Source: Sulfitobacter donghicola DSW-25 = KCTC 12864 = JCM 14565 (GTDB lineage Bacteria; Pseudomonadota; Alphaproteobacteria; Rhodobacterales; Rhodobacteraceae). Taken from it: DNA of 64,000 bases. This document shows, in pieces, positions 47,777 to 54,812 of the stretch. The stretch's first letter is position 1; the number at the start of each line of letters is the position of its first letter. Below the pieces are notes generated by a model. That model was not told the DNA's origin and ran no database searches. It saw nothing but the letters and a program-made list of their open reading frames with translations. The DNA lies in the NCBI RefSeq assembly GCF_000622405.1, contig NZ_JASF01000005.1, forward strand, positions 1,860,001 to 1,924,000, written 5' to 3'. A program made the translations under genes and the position numbers.

Positions 47777-48262
47777 CTATTCGTATTCGTCAACAGAGCC
47801 ATGAATTGCGAATTGCTCTATTCCAGCATTTTGTGGCTCGATCAGACGATAGGCTTCTTTGACACCCGATGGGGTTAGTTCGCGCGCCACCGTGAGCAGG
47901 AAATTAGGCGTGTGATCTTCGCAAAGATCGGCCATGTGGTTCAGCTCTTCAATCGCGGTAGGGCGCGCTGCCTCAACGGATGGCGCGCCGTAATAGGTGA
48001 CGAAATGCTGGGCCAACAGCTCTGTCAGCGTTTCCATTTCCGCAGGTTCAATTTGCGTCACAGCCACAAAAGTGACGCGGCCGCCGGTTTCCAGACCAAA
48101 CCAGCCATTCGCAAAGGCCTGCCGCGCTTTTCCAGTCAGATCGCCTTCGGTCCAGTTGGAAAATTCGAACCCTCCGGAAATACACCATTCACCCGTGCGC
48201 GCAGGAATATGAAAGACCCGCTGGTCGCTTTCGTCGAAATGAATTGCCCGTGCAAGTTTCAT
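47777..48262 (-). CDS. DUF6505-like protein of the Fdh cluster
   Basis: A 161-aa soluble protein (MKLARAIHFDESDQRVFHIP...) with no membrane segment or signal. It resembles the DUF6505 group of short alphaproteobacterial proteins. Motifs include EWCISGGFEF, GRVTFVAVTQI and a C-terminal FAIHGSVDEYE. It is the last gene of the minus-strand operon and overlaps the biotin-ligase-like gene by four bases. An accessory role for formate dehydrogenase is inferred only from this position. Confidence 0.7.
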   Translation of the reverse strand: MKLARAIHFDESDQRVFHIPARTGEWCISGGFEFSNWTEGDLTGKARQAFANGWFGLETGGRVTFVAVTQIEPAEMETLTELLAQHFVTYYGAPSVEAARPTAIEELNHMADLCEDHTPNFLLTVARELTPSGVKEAYRLIEPQNAGIEQFAIHGSVDEYE

Positions 48263-48972
48263 AAAGTTGTCTCCAAAAGCGTTGTAAGCGGAACAAGTTC
48301 CGTTTTGTCCCCATCGCGCAGCAACATGCCAAAGCGCTCATCGACCCCCAAGAATGTGCCAGTCAGGCCGTTTTGCTGGGTGTCTTCACCAATACCATGC
48401 GCCAAGGCGCGCCATTCATCATGTAACACCTTTGTGCCTGCACTCTCCCAACGGTCAACCCAGTTGAGCGTATGGCGCGCAAAAGCTTCCAGCAAAGTTG
48501 GGGCTTTCACGTCTATGCAGCCCTCAGCATAAAGCGTGGTTTGATCCGGTGTGTCCCCTTCGGCATCATCGCCTTCAGGCCAAAGAGGCAGGGTAAACCC
48601 AACGACCAGCCAATTGGGGATCGCCGTCGGATCGGTATCACTGGCGGCAACCCGAAAACGCCCACAGGTTGCGCCATTGATACGTATCTGGCCATCCCAC
48701 GTGAGATGTACGGCAACCTCTGGCGGGGCCAATGCACCCAATGCGTTTTGAAATCCAACCGCACAAAGCGGCAGCATAGCCATAGCCTCTGCCAGCGGCA
48801 CTTCGGGGGCAAAGACAACGGCCACCTCAAGGGTGTTCGCCCGCAGATTATGGGCGATCAGGCCCGCATCGCACCCTTGGATGGCACGTAAACAAGCGTG
48901 TTCAAATGCCGCGCCGATCGCAGCTTCTTCCCACAAAAGCGGTGGCAGGCTTAGATCGGGTGTGGTGTTCAT
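48259..48972 (-). CDS. Biotin/lipoate ligase-like protein
   Basis: A 237-aa protein that reads as the catalytic-fold part of a biotin/lipoate-protein ligase, with a C-terminal SH3-like tail (TGTFLGVDERFGMLLRDGDKTEL). The central VHLTWDGQIRING and WLVVGFTLPL strands fit the fold. The segment usually carrying the catalytic lysine reads INGATCGRFRV, without a lysine, so catalysis in the classic sense is doubtful. It is operon-linked to an Mrp ATPase and a DUF6505-like protein and may handle a cofactor or cysteine during enzyme assembly, but this is speculation. Confidence 0.65.
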   Translation of the reverse strand: MNTTPDLSLPPLLWEEAAIGAAFEHACLRAIQGCDAGLIAHNLRANTLEVAVVFAPEVPLAEAMAMLPLCAVGFQNALGALAPPEVAVHLTWDGQIRINGATCGRFRVAASDTDPTAIPNWLVVGFTLPLWPEGDDAEGDTPDQTTLYAEGCIDVKAPTLLEAFARHTLNWVDRWESAGTKVLHDEWRALAHGIGEDTQQNGLTGTFLGVDERFGMLLRDGDKTELVPLTTLLETTL

Positions 48973-50036
48973 GCGAGCCCTTCAGCGATCAGTTTCTTGG
49001 CGACCGTTGCAAAAGCATCAGCTTGGCTGGAATCTGGTTGGCTTACAACAATCGGTGCGCCCCCGTCAGCAGCTAATCGAATATCCAGATGCAAAGGAAT
49101 TTCCGCCAGCAGCGGGATGCCCAGCTTGTCTGCTTCGGCTGCAACGCCGCCATGACCAAAGACATGTTCCTCGTGGCCACAGGCCGAGCAAATATGGGTG
49201 GACATGTTCTCGATCATACCAACTAAGGGTACGTTTAATTGCTGGAACATGTCGATCCCTTTGCGCGCATCAAGCAGGGCAACATCTTGGGGGGTGGATA
49301 CCACAATTGCGCCGTCCACTTTGGCCTTTTGGCTCAGGGTCATCTGCACATCCCCAGTGCCGGGTGGCAGATCAACCAGCAGCACATCCAATGCGCCCCA
49401 TTGAACCTGCGTAATCATCTGCTGCAAGGCCCCCATCAACATCGGGCCACGCCAAACAACCGCTTGGTCATCATTGGTCATCAGGCCGATCGACATCATC
49501 GTGACACCATGATTGCGCATGGGTAGGATGATTTTCCCATCTGGGCTGGCCGGCCGCCCTGACACCCCCATCATGCGGGGTTGGGAGGGGCCGTACATAT
49601 CCGCGTCCAGCAACCCGACGCGACGGCCTTGTGCCGCCAATGCACAGGCAAGGTTTGCCGAGACCGTAGATTTCCCAACGCCACCTTTCCCCGATGCAAT
49701 CGCGATGATTTTCTCAATACCGGGAATTTTTTGCGGGCCAGCAGGCTCTGCCGATTTTTGCGGCTTCAGCTGCGGCGGCGCGGGCTGCTCTGAATGGCCC
49801 GTCAGGACAATAGAGACCGATTTGACGCCCTCTAGGGCGGCGAGTTTGGTTTCCGCCTCCGCTTTCACCGCCTCATATGCTGTTGCAGCACTTGGGGCGA
49901 TTTCCATAACGAACCGCACCGTGCCGTCTGTTTGGACGTTCAAGGCACGCATGACACCAGCCGAGACAATATCGCCTTCGCTGACAATGTCAGGGATGGA
50001 TTTCAGGATATCCAGAACTGCTTCGCGATCTAGCAA
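48969..50036 (-). CDS. mrp: Mrp/ApbC-type Fe-S cluster carrier ATPase
   Basis: A 355-aa P-loop ATPase of the Mrp/NBP35 family that carries Fe-S clusters to target proteins. It has an N-terminal DUF59/MIP18-like part (residues 1-100), the deviant Walker A GKGGVGKST, and DADMYGPSQPRMMG. The cluster-binding CxxC is in STHICSACGHEEH. The start at 50036 fits the family length. It overlaps the ligase-like gene by four bases. In this cluster it probably supplies Fe-S clusters to the formate dehydrogenase subunits. Confidence 0.9.
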   Translation of the reverse strand: MLDREAVLDILKSIPDIVSEGDIVSAGVMRALNVQTDGTVRFVMEIAPSAATAYEAVKAEAETKLAALEGVKSVSIVLTGHSEQPAPPQLKPQKSAEPAGPQKIPGIEKIIAIASGKGGVGKSTVSANLACALAAQGRRVGLLDADMYGPSQPRMMGVSGRPASPDGKIILPMRNHGVTMMSIGLMTNDDQAVVWRGPMLMGALQQMITQVQWGALDVLLVDLPPGTGDVQMTLSQKAKVDGAIVVSTPQDVALLDARKGIDMFQQLNVPLVGMIENMSTHICSACGHEEHVFGHGGVAAEADKLGIPLLAEIPLHLDIRLAADGGAPIVVSQPDSSQADAFATVAKKLIAEGLA

Positions 50037-50039
50037 TGT

Positions 50040-50231
50040 TCAGTCCTGACCTTTGATGTCACCTGAAACCTCGTGGGTCAGGCCAAGTTCTTCGATGGTG
50101 ATGGTCGCGCGGGCCCGAAAGGTTTTGCCGCTGGTATCCTGATCACGCATGGCTTGTTCGATGGCTTGCTGGGACGTAACGCCCACCTGCTTGAGGAATT
50201 TGCGCATCGACATGTTGAAGTCTTCTGACAT
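50040..50231 (-). CDS. DUF6494-like small protein
   Basis: A 63-aa protein (MSEDFNMSMRKFLKQVGVTS) similar to the DUF6494 group: a short helical basic N-terminus with an acidic tail. There is no membrane segment. It is 3 bases from the Mrp gene in the same operon and lies between it and the poly-ferredoxin gene. Its role is unknown. Confidence 0.72.
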   Translation of the reverse strand: MSEDFNMSMRKFLKQVGVTSQQAIEQAMRDQDTSGKTFRARATITIEELGLTHEVSGDIKGQD

Positions 50232-50317
50232 TTGGTTCTCCGGTAAAAGTTTACGCTCTGGCTTGGGGGCGGTCTGGGCCGCAAGCTTGCGTATGTTTGA
50301 TGGGCTGTTGTGGGATA

Positions 50318-52267
50318 TTAATGATCGCGCCGTTTGCTGAAATAGTCGTCAGAAGTGCGCACAGCGGGGCGTTTTGCACCCTGAAAAGGATTGTCCTGTG
50401 CGTGGTACTGGACGTTCACGCGGCAATTGTCGCACATCTGAATCATGCGCAATTTGTCTGGGTCAGAGAACATCGCGTGGCTGCTTAGCTTTTCGGTAAT
50501 GCGCTCAATCGTTGATTTAACACCAAATAATTCGCCGCATTCGACACAGCCAAAGGGCTCTTCCTCGTTTAGCACGGCTTGGCCTAACGCTGCATCTGTC
50601 AGGTTCAAACGTGGCTCATAACCGATTGCGTCTTCTGGGCAAACACTGGCGCATAGGCCGCATTGCAGGCAGGCGTCTTCTTGAAAGCGAAGCTGTGGTT
50701 GATCAGGATTATCCAGCAACGCGCCAGAGGGGCACAGCGATACGCATGACAGGCACAGGGTGCAGTTGTCCTGATTAATCAATACCGCGCCATAGGGAGC
50801 GCCTTCGGGAAGGGGCAGCACATCCGTTTGGGGGTGCAGGGCCCGCGCTGACTGGCGTGTAATCTGGCGGCGTGTGCCCATCGGGCGCACAGGTGTTTGG
50901 ATTGGGGTTGGTACATCCGCATCAAATAGTGCATCTGACAGGGCGTCAGGGTCGGCCACATCCAAAACCGACAGTTTTTCAGATCCCGCAAGCGCCACAG
51001 CCAAAGCGACCTGCGCGTTCAATGGGTCAAGGTCAGTCGTCGGGCCAGCCAAGATCGCAACATTTGCAAATCCGGCGGCTAGGGCGGCGATTGCTTCGGC
51101 ATGACCAAACGCATTGAGCGAGGAGATTTCCAGCGGGATCACGTCAGCCGGCAGGCCGCGACCATGCCGCGCAGCAAGCGCGATCATCTCGGAACCATGG
51201 GCATTTACCACCAATAGACGCGGCGCGTGGCCGCCTGCATCGATATAGGTTTTTGCCAGCGTTTGTATTCTGCGAAAAACGGTATCCACAGCGGGGGCGT
51301 CATAGCTGATCGCCCCCGACGGGCAGACCGCCGAACAGGCACCGCACCCAGCACAAATCATCGGATCCACAGTGATATGTTCACCATCTGAAATGATCGC
51401 CCCAGTCGGGCATAAATCTAAACATCTGGTGCAGCCGCTTTGTTCTGCGCGCGAATGGGCGCACAGCATGCTATCCGTCGTCACATAGAGAGGCTTTTCG
51501 AACGTGCCAATCAAATGCGACGCCGCGAGGGTCACTGCCGCAACTGCAGGGGCGTGGGTTGGATCTGCCCGCAAATACCCTTCGCGTTTTTCTGGGGCGG
51601 GGAAAAGAGGCGTCTCGCCGCGCAGATCAATCAGGATATCACACTGCGAAATCCCGCCATCGCGCGGATCGGTCAGTTCGAAGGAACCACGGCCCCCGAT
51701 TTCAACCAATTGTAGCGCATCAATAACCACCTCAAACTGCCCCAATGCGCCAGACGCGCGGCGCAATTTGCCAACGATAACGTCGAAATCGCGTGTGTCG
51801 GGTACGGCCTGCGCATCTTCAATCAGCACAGTGACACCCAGATAATCCTTTAGGCTTTCGGCGGCTTGCAGCGCCACATCAGCCTTGCCGACGATCAGAC
51901 ACAACCCTTCTGATACAACGTCTACGGATTTGCCTGGGCTCACGGGGAGAAGCGCCTCGGCTGCGAGGGCGGACATTTTGGGTATCAAATCACCCTCATC
52001 AGCGGTCCATCCAGCCCGATCGCGCAGATCAAAGGTCGGGGCGGGTGCGACACCTAACTCATCGGCCAAGGCCTCAAAGCGGCGGCTTTCTTGGGTGCAG
52101 CAAAAAATGGCATCGCCCTGTGTTAGGGCCTCTGCGGCGAGGTTGATTTGGGTTGTGCACAGCGCCGAGCAGGGTGTTTGCACCTGTAAACCCGTAGCGC
52201 GTGACATTGCCTCCGCGTCGATGGGCTGGCTGCCAATACAATCACATGTTATCAGTCGTTTAGACAC
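50318..52267 (-). CDS. Fdh-linked poly-ferredoxin (multiple 4Fe-4S)
   Basis: A 649-aa cytoplasmic iron-sulfur protein. Four 4Fe-4S motifs can be read: CTRCLDLCPTGAI, CAGCGACSAVCPSGAI, CTLCLSCVSLCPSGAL and CLQCGLCASVCPEDAI. An N-terminal part has CDCIGSQPID and CSALC, and a C-terminal CVECGEL ... CDNCRV pair could bind Zn or Fe-S. It is the first gene of the minus-strand operon, divergent from DUF3305. Proteins of this kind accompany Fdh3 clusters and may pass electrons to or from the enzyme, or aid its assembly. Confidence 0.85.
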   Translation of the reverse strand: MSKRLITCDCIGSQPIDAEAMSRATGLQVQTPCSALCTTQINLAAEALTQGDAIFCCTQESRRFEALADELGVAPAPTFDLRDRAGWTADEGDLIPKMSALAAEALLPVSPGKSVDVVSEGLCLIVGKADVALQAAESLKDYLGVTVLIEDAQAVPDTRDFDVIVGKLRRASGALGQFEVVIDALQLVEIGGRGSFELTDPRDGGISQCDILIDLRGETPLFPAPEKREGYLRADPTHAPAVAAVTLAASHLIGTFEKPLYVTTDSMLCAHSRAEQSGCTRCLDLCPTGAIISDGEHITVDPMICAGCGACSAVCPSGAISYDAPAVDTVFRRIQTLAKTYIDAGGHAPRLLVVNAHGSEMIALAARHGRGLPADVIPLEISSLNAFGHAEAIAALAAGFANVAILAGPTTDLDPLNAQVALAVALAGSEKLSVLDVADPDALSDALFDADVPTPIQTPVRPMGTRRQITRQSARALHPQTDVLPLPEGAPYGAVLINQDNCTLCLSCVSLCPSGALLDNPDQPQLRFQEDACLQCGLCASVCPEDAIGYEPRLNLTDAALGQAVLNEEEPFGCVECGELFGVKSTIERITEKLSSHAMFSDPDKLRMIQMCDNCRVNVQYHAQDNPFQGAKRPAVRTSDDYFSKRRDH

Positions 52268-52459
52268 AGAATCTTCCTCCCAAAACGCGCATTTTTGCAG
52301 CAGAAAAACCGCGTGAACGCCGCCCAGCTTAGACCCGATTCGGAGTGCGCGGCAACCAGCATTGTTGAAGAGAACAGGGATCTGATTCGCTCAATGCGTC
52401 CGTTTTAGGGTGGGGTGATTCGCCAAAAAACGGGCCGCCCTTTTTCCGACTATTTTGCT

Positions 52460-52481
52460 CAAGGTAGACAAGTTGTCCTTG
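52460..52481. promoter_or_regulatory. Dyad in the Fdh divergent promoter region
   Basis: CAAGG..GACAA (52460-52471), one central base and TTGTCCTTG (52473-52481) form an imperfect 22-bp dyad. It lies in the 340-base divergent region between the poly-ferredoxin and DUF3305 genes, the natural place for a regulator binding site. Confidence 0.45.
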
Positions 52482-52486
52482 GCTCT

Positions 52487-52513
52487 TTTGGGGCGGATGG
52501 GTGCCGCCCCAAA
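52487..52513. promoter_or_regulatory. GC hairpin in the Fdh divergent region
   Basis: TTTGGGGCGG (52487-52496) and CCGCCCCAAA (52504-52513) are perfect 10-bp complements over ATGGGTG. There is no T-tract. Whether it acts as DNA dyad or RNA leader hairpin is open. The remainder of 52268-52607 holds only spacer. Confidence 0.5.
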
Positions 52514-52607
52514 TTGTCCAGATGCCCCACTGAATACGGTTGTATGCAATTCTTCGCTTTGTTCCGCCGTCCGCTTGGCGCAGGTTAAGTGACGCTAGGG
52601 AGGCTGG

Positions 52608-53177
52608 ATGATACACAATCCAAAAATGTACCAAACGATACCGGTCGGTGTTGTGCTTCGGCGCACGCCGGGTGTGACGCGTTGGGCTTCCTTTGCTTGG
52701 ACCGCGAGCGGCATTTTGATTGGCGCAGGTGATGCCAATTGGCGCGAGCTGCGCCGCGAAGGGGACGCCGTCGAATTTCATGCAGCAACCTTGACGCTGG
52801 AACTGCACGGCGCCGAGACCGAGGCCTATTTGCATGGGTTATCCACGCAAGTCCCAAGCGTTTATGTAATCATGCGCAAAAGCGAAAATGCTGAAACGCC
52901 TCTAGAGGTTTTGCTTGTCACGGCCTCCCCCTATGAGGCGCAAGATTACACAGATAGCGGCGAGGAACTTGTTGAGAAGGTGCCGATGCCTGCGGGCCTC
53001 ATTGCTTGGGTGCGCGACTTTGTCGAAGCGTTCCACCAAGAAGAGGTCTTTGTGAAACGCAAACGTGACCGCAAGCGGATCGACCAAAAAGAAGACGGGA
53101 TCGGTGATGGCCGTATCGCGCAATTAGGAGACGTCTACCGCTCTCCAAGCTCGGCCCGAAAGGAGCGCTTGCAATGA
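52608..53177 (+). CDS. DUF3305-domain protein
   Basis: A 189-aa soluble protein with the DUF3305 pattern: IPVGVVLRRTPGVTRWASFAW, REGDAVEFHAATLTLELHGAETEAY and EVLLVTASPYEAQDYTDSGEE. It is found with formate-dehydrogenase genes and its biochemical role is unknown. The start at ATG 52608 follows GGGAGG. It overlaps DUF3306 by four bases and begins the plus-strand Fdh operon. Confidence 0.85.
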   Translation: MIHNPKMYQTIPVGVVLRRTPGVTRWASFAWTASGILIGAGDANWRELRREGDAVEFHAATLTLELHGAETEAYLHGLSTQVPSVYVIMRKSENAETPLEVLLVTASPYEAQDYTDSGEELVEKVPMPAGLIAWVRDFVEAFHQEEVFVKRKRDRKRIDQKEDGIGDGRIAQLGDVYRSPSSARKERLQ

Positions 53178-53809
53178 GCGACTTTTGGAGCAAACGCAAA
53201 GCCGCAGTAGAGGCCGAGGCCGACGCCGAGCTAAAAGCTGCGCATGAAGCCACTCTTGAGGCTTCGAATGCCGAAAAGACCGACGAAGAAGTTCTGGAGG
53301 AACTGGGTTTGCCTGATCCAGACGACATGCAAGAGGGCGATGATTTCTCCGCCTTCATGAGCGATGTCGTCCCAGCGCGGTTGAAAACACGTGCCTTGCG
53401 CAAATTGTGGCGGTTGAATCCGGTTTTGGCCAATGTGGATGGCCTTGTCGATTACGGCGAAGATTTCACAGACGCCGCCATGGTCATAGAGAACATGCAA
53501 ACCACCTATCAGGTGGGCAAGGGCATGATGGAACACGTCAAAGAAATGGCACGACAAGCTTTGGAAAAAGAAGAAGAGGCCTTGCAGGCGTCTGATGAGG
53601 GTCTGGATCAGGAAGACCCCGCGCCAGAGCCAGAGCCAGAGCTGGTTGCTGAGGCCCCACAGGAACAGATCGCAAGCAGCGCGTTTGTTGGCGATGAGGC
53701 CCAGCCAGAGCAAGAAAAGAATGATGAAACCGGCATTTCGCCAGAGCATGCACCAGAGGTTCCTCGCCACCGGATGCAGTTTTATTTCGAGGATCAACAC
53801 ACAGGATGA
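53174..53809 (+). CDS. DUF3306-domain protein
   Basis: A 211-aa acidic protein of the DUF3306 type: N-terminal SDFWSKRKAAVEAE, LGLPDPDDMQEGDDFSAFM and LRKLWRLNPVLANVDGLVDY. A low-complexity Glu/Pro/Gln-rich region (residues 130-190) follows. There is no signal or membrane helix. It is translationally coupled to DUF3305 and to the TorD-like gene. It is Fdh-cluster specific and its function is unknown. Confidence 0.85.
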   Translation: MSDFWSKRKAAVEAEADAELKAAHEATLEASNAEKTDEEVLEELGLPDPDDMQEGDDFSAFMSDVVPARLKTRALRKLWRLNPVLANVDGLVDYGEDFTDAAMVIENMQTTYQVGKGMMEHVKEMARQALEKEEEALQASDEGLDQEDPAPEPEPELVAEAPQEQIASSAFVGDEAQPEQEKNDETGISPEHAPEVPRHRMQFYFEDQHTG

Positions 53810-54411
53810 ACAACGCGTTGAAAACTGAAATCGCCGAGGAAGATCGCCTGCGCGCTGATCTGTATAATTTCTTGGGTGTCCTTCTTTCGGGTCCACCTGA
53901 TGACAATATGCTGGCCATGACCGCTGGTTTGTCTGGCGACGACAGCCCGCTGGGCAGCGCCACAACGACGCTGGCCAAAATGGCAAAGCTCTCAAAAGCC
54001 AAGGCAGTCACCAGTGAATACAACAAATTATTCATTGGCTTGGGACGTGGCGAATTGCTGCCCTATGCCAGCTACTATTTGACGGGGTTTCTAAACGAAA
54101 AACCCTTGGCGCGGCTGCGCGATGACATGGTCGCGCGCGGGTTAGAGCGGGCAGATTCAGTTTTTGAACCCGAAGACAACATCGCAAGCCTGATGGAAAT
54201 GATGGGCGCGATGATTGTCGGGCGGTTTGGCACCGCGGCAAGCCTTGAACAACAAAAGACGTTCTTCAACACGCATATCGCGCCATGGGCGGCCCATTTT
54301 TATTCAGATCTCGAAGGGGCAAAAAATTCGGTTTTCTATGCGTCCGTAGCCACGGTTGGCCGTACGTTTATGGAGATAGAAAGCGAAGCCTTTCGGATGA
54401 GCGCGGGATAA
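53806..54411 (+). CDS. TorD/DmsD-family chaperone
   Basis: A 201-aa all-helical protein of the TorD-like redox-enzyme maturation family. Residues around EYNKLFIGLGRGELLPYASYYLTGFLNEKPLARLRDDM match the family core (the E-Y-x-x-L-F and P-Y-x-S-x-Y sequences). It should bind the Tat signal of FdhA and hold the subunit for cofactor insertion. It overlaps DUF3306 by four bases. Confidence 0.87.
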   Translation: MNNALKTEIAEEDRLRADLYNFLGVLLSGPPDDNMLAMTAGLSGDDSPLGSATTTLAKMAKLSKAKAVTSEYNKLFIGLGRGELLPYASYYLTGFLNEKPLARLRDDMVARGLERADSVFEPEDNIASLMEMMGAMIVGRFGTAASLEQQKTFFNTHIAPWAAHFYSDLEGAKNSVFYASVATVGRTFMEIESEAFRMSAG

Positions 54412-54465
54412 CCCCGCATTTCGAGCGGCGGGAAACCGTCGGAACCCACCTTAAAGGAGAGTGGA

Positions 54466-54654
54466 ATGACCAGAAAAGAAGAGGGCGCCAGCCGCCGCGA
54501 TTTTCTGAAAATGGCCGGAACAACGGGACCGCTTGCGGTTGCTGCTGTGGTGACCAACACAAGCGCGGCCCAAGCGGCCGAGCCTGACCTTTCGTCCGAC
54601 AAGATGCAGGACACCCTGCATACGCGCGCCTATTTCGAAAGCGCCAAGTTCTGA
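54466..54654 (+). CDS. Small Tat-signal protein of the Fdh cluster
   Basis: A 62-aa protein with a twin-arginine signal: SRRDFLKMAG, then a hydrophobic stretch (PLAVAAVVTN) and AQAAEPDLSS at the likely cleavage site. It matches the 'formate dehydrogenase region Tat target' small family (TIGR02811 type). It is exported folded or with a partner and its function is unknown. AAAGGAGAG precedes the start. A UUCG-type hairpin follows in the 158-base gap before fdhA. Confidence 0.85.
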   Translation: MTRKEEGASRRDFLKMAGTTGPLAVAAVVTNTSAAQAAEPDLSSDKMQDTLHTRAYFESAKF

Positions 54655-54812
54655 CGAAAACCCCCTTCGGGGAACCGCACCGCCCGGATTGCCGGTCGAT
54701 GCTCGAATGGCCCAAAGCGACTGGTTGCGTGACGCCCGACTGCTGAAAGCCACAATTGAAGCCAAGCGAGCGAGGCCCATTAACGGCTAAGCGAGCAAGG
54801 GAGGACGACATT

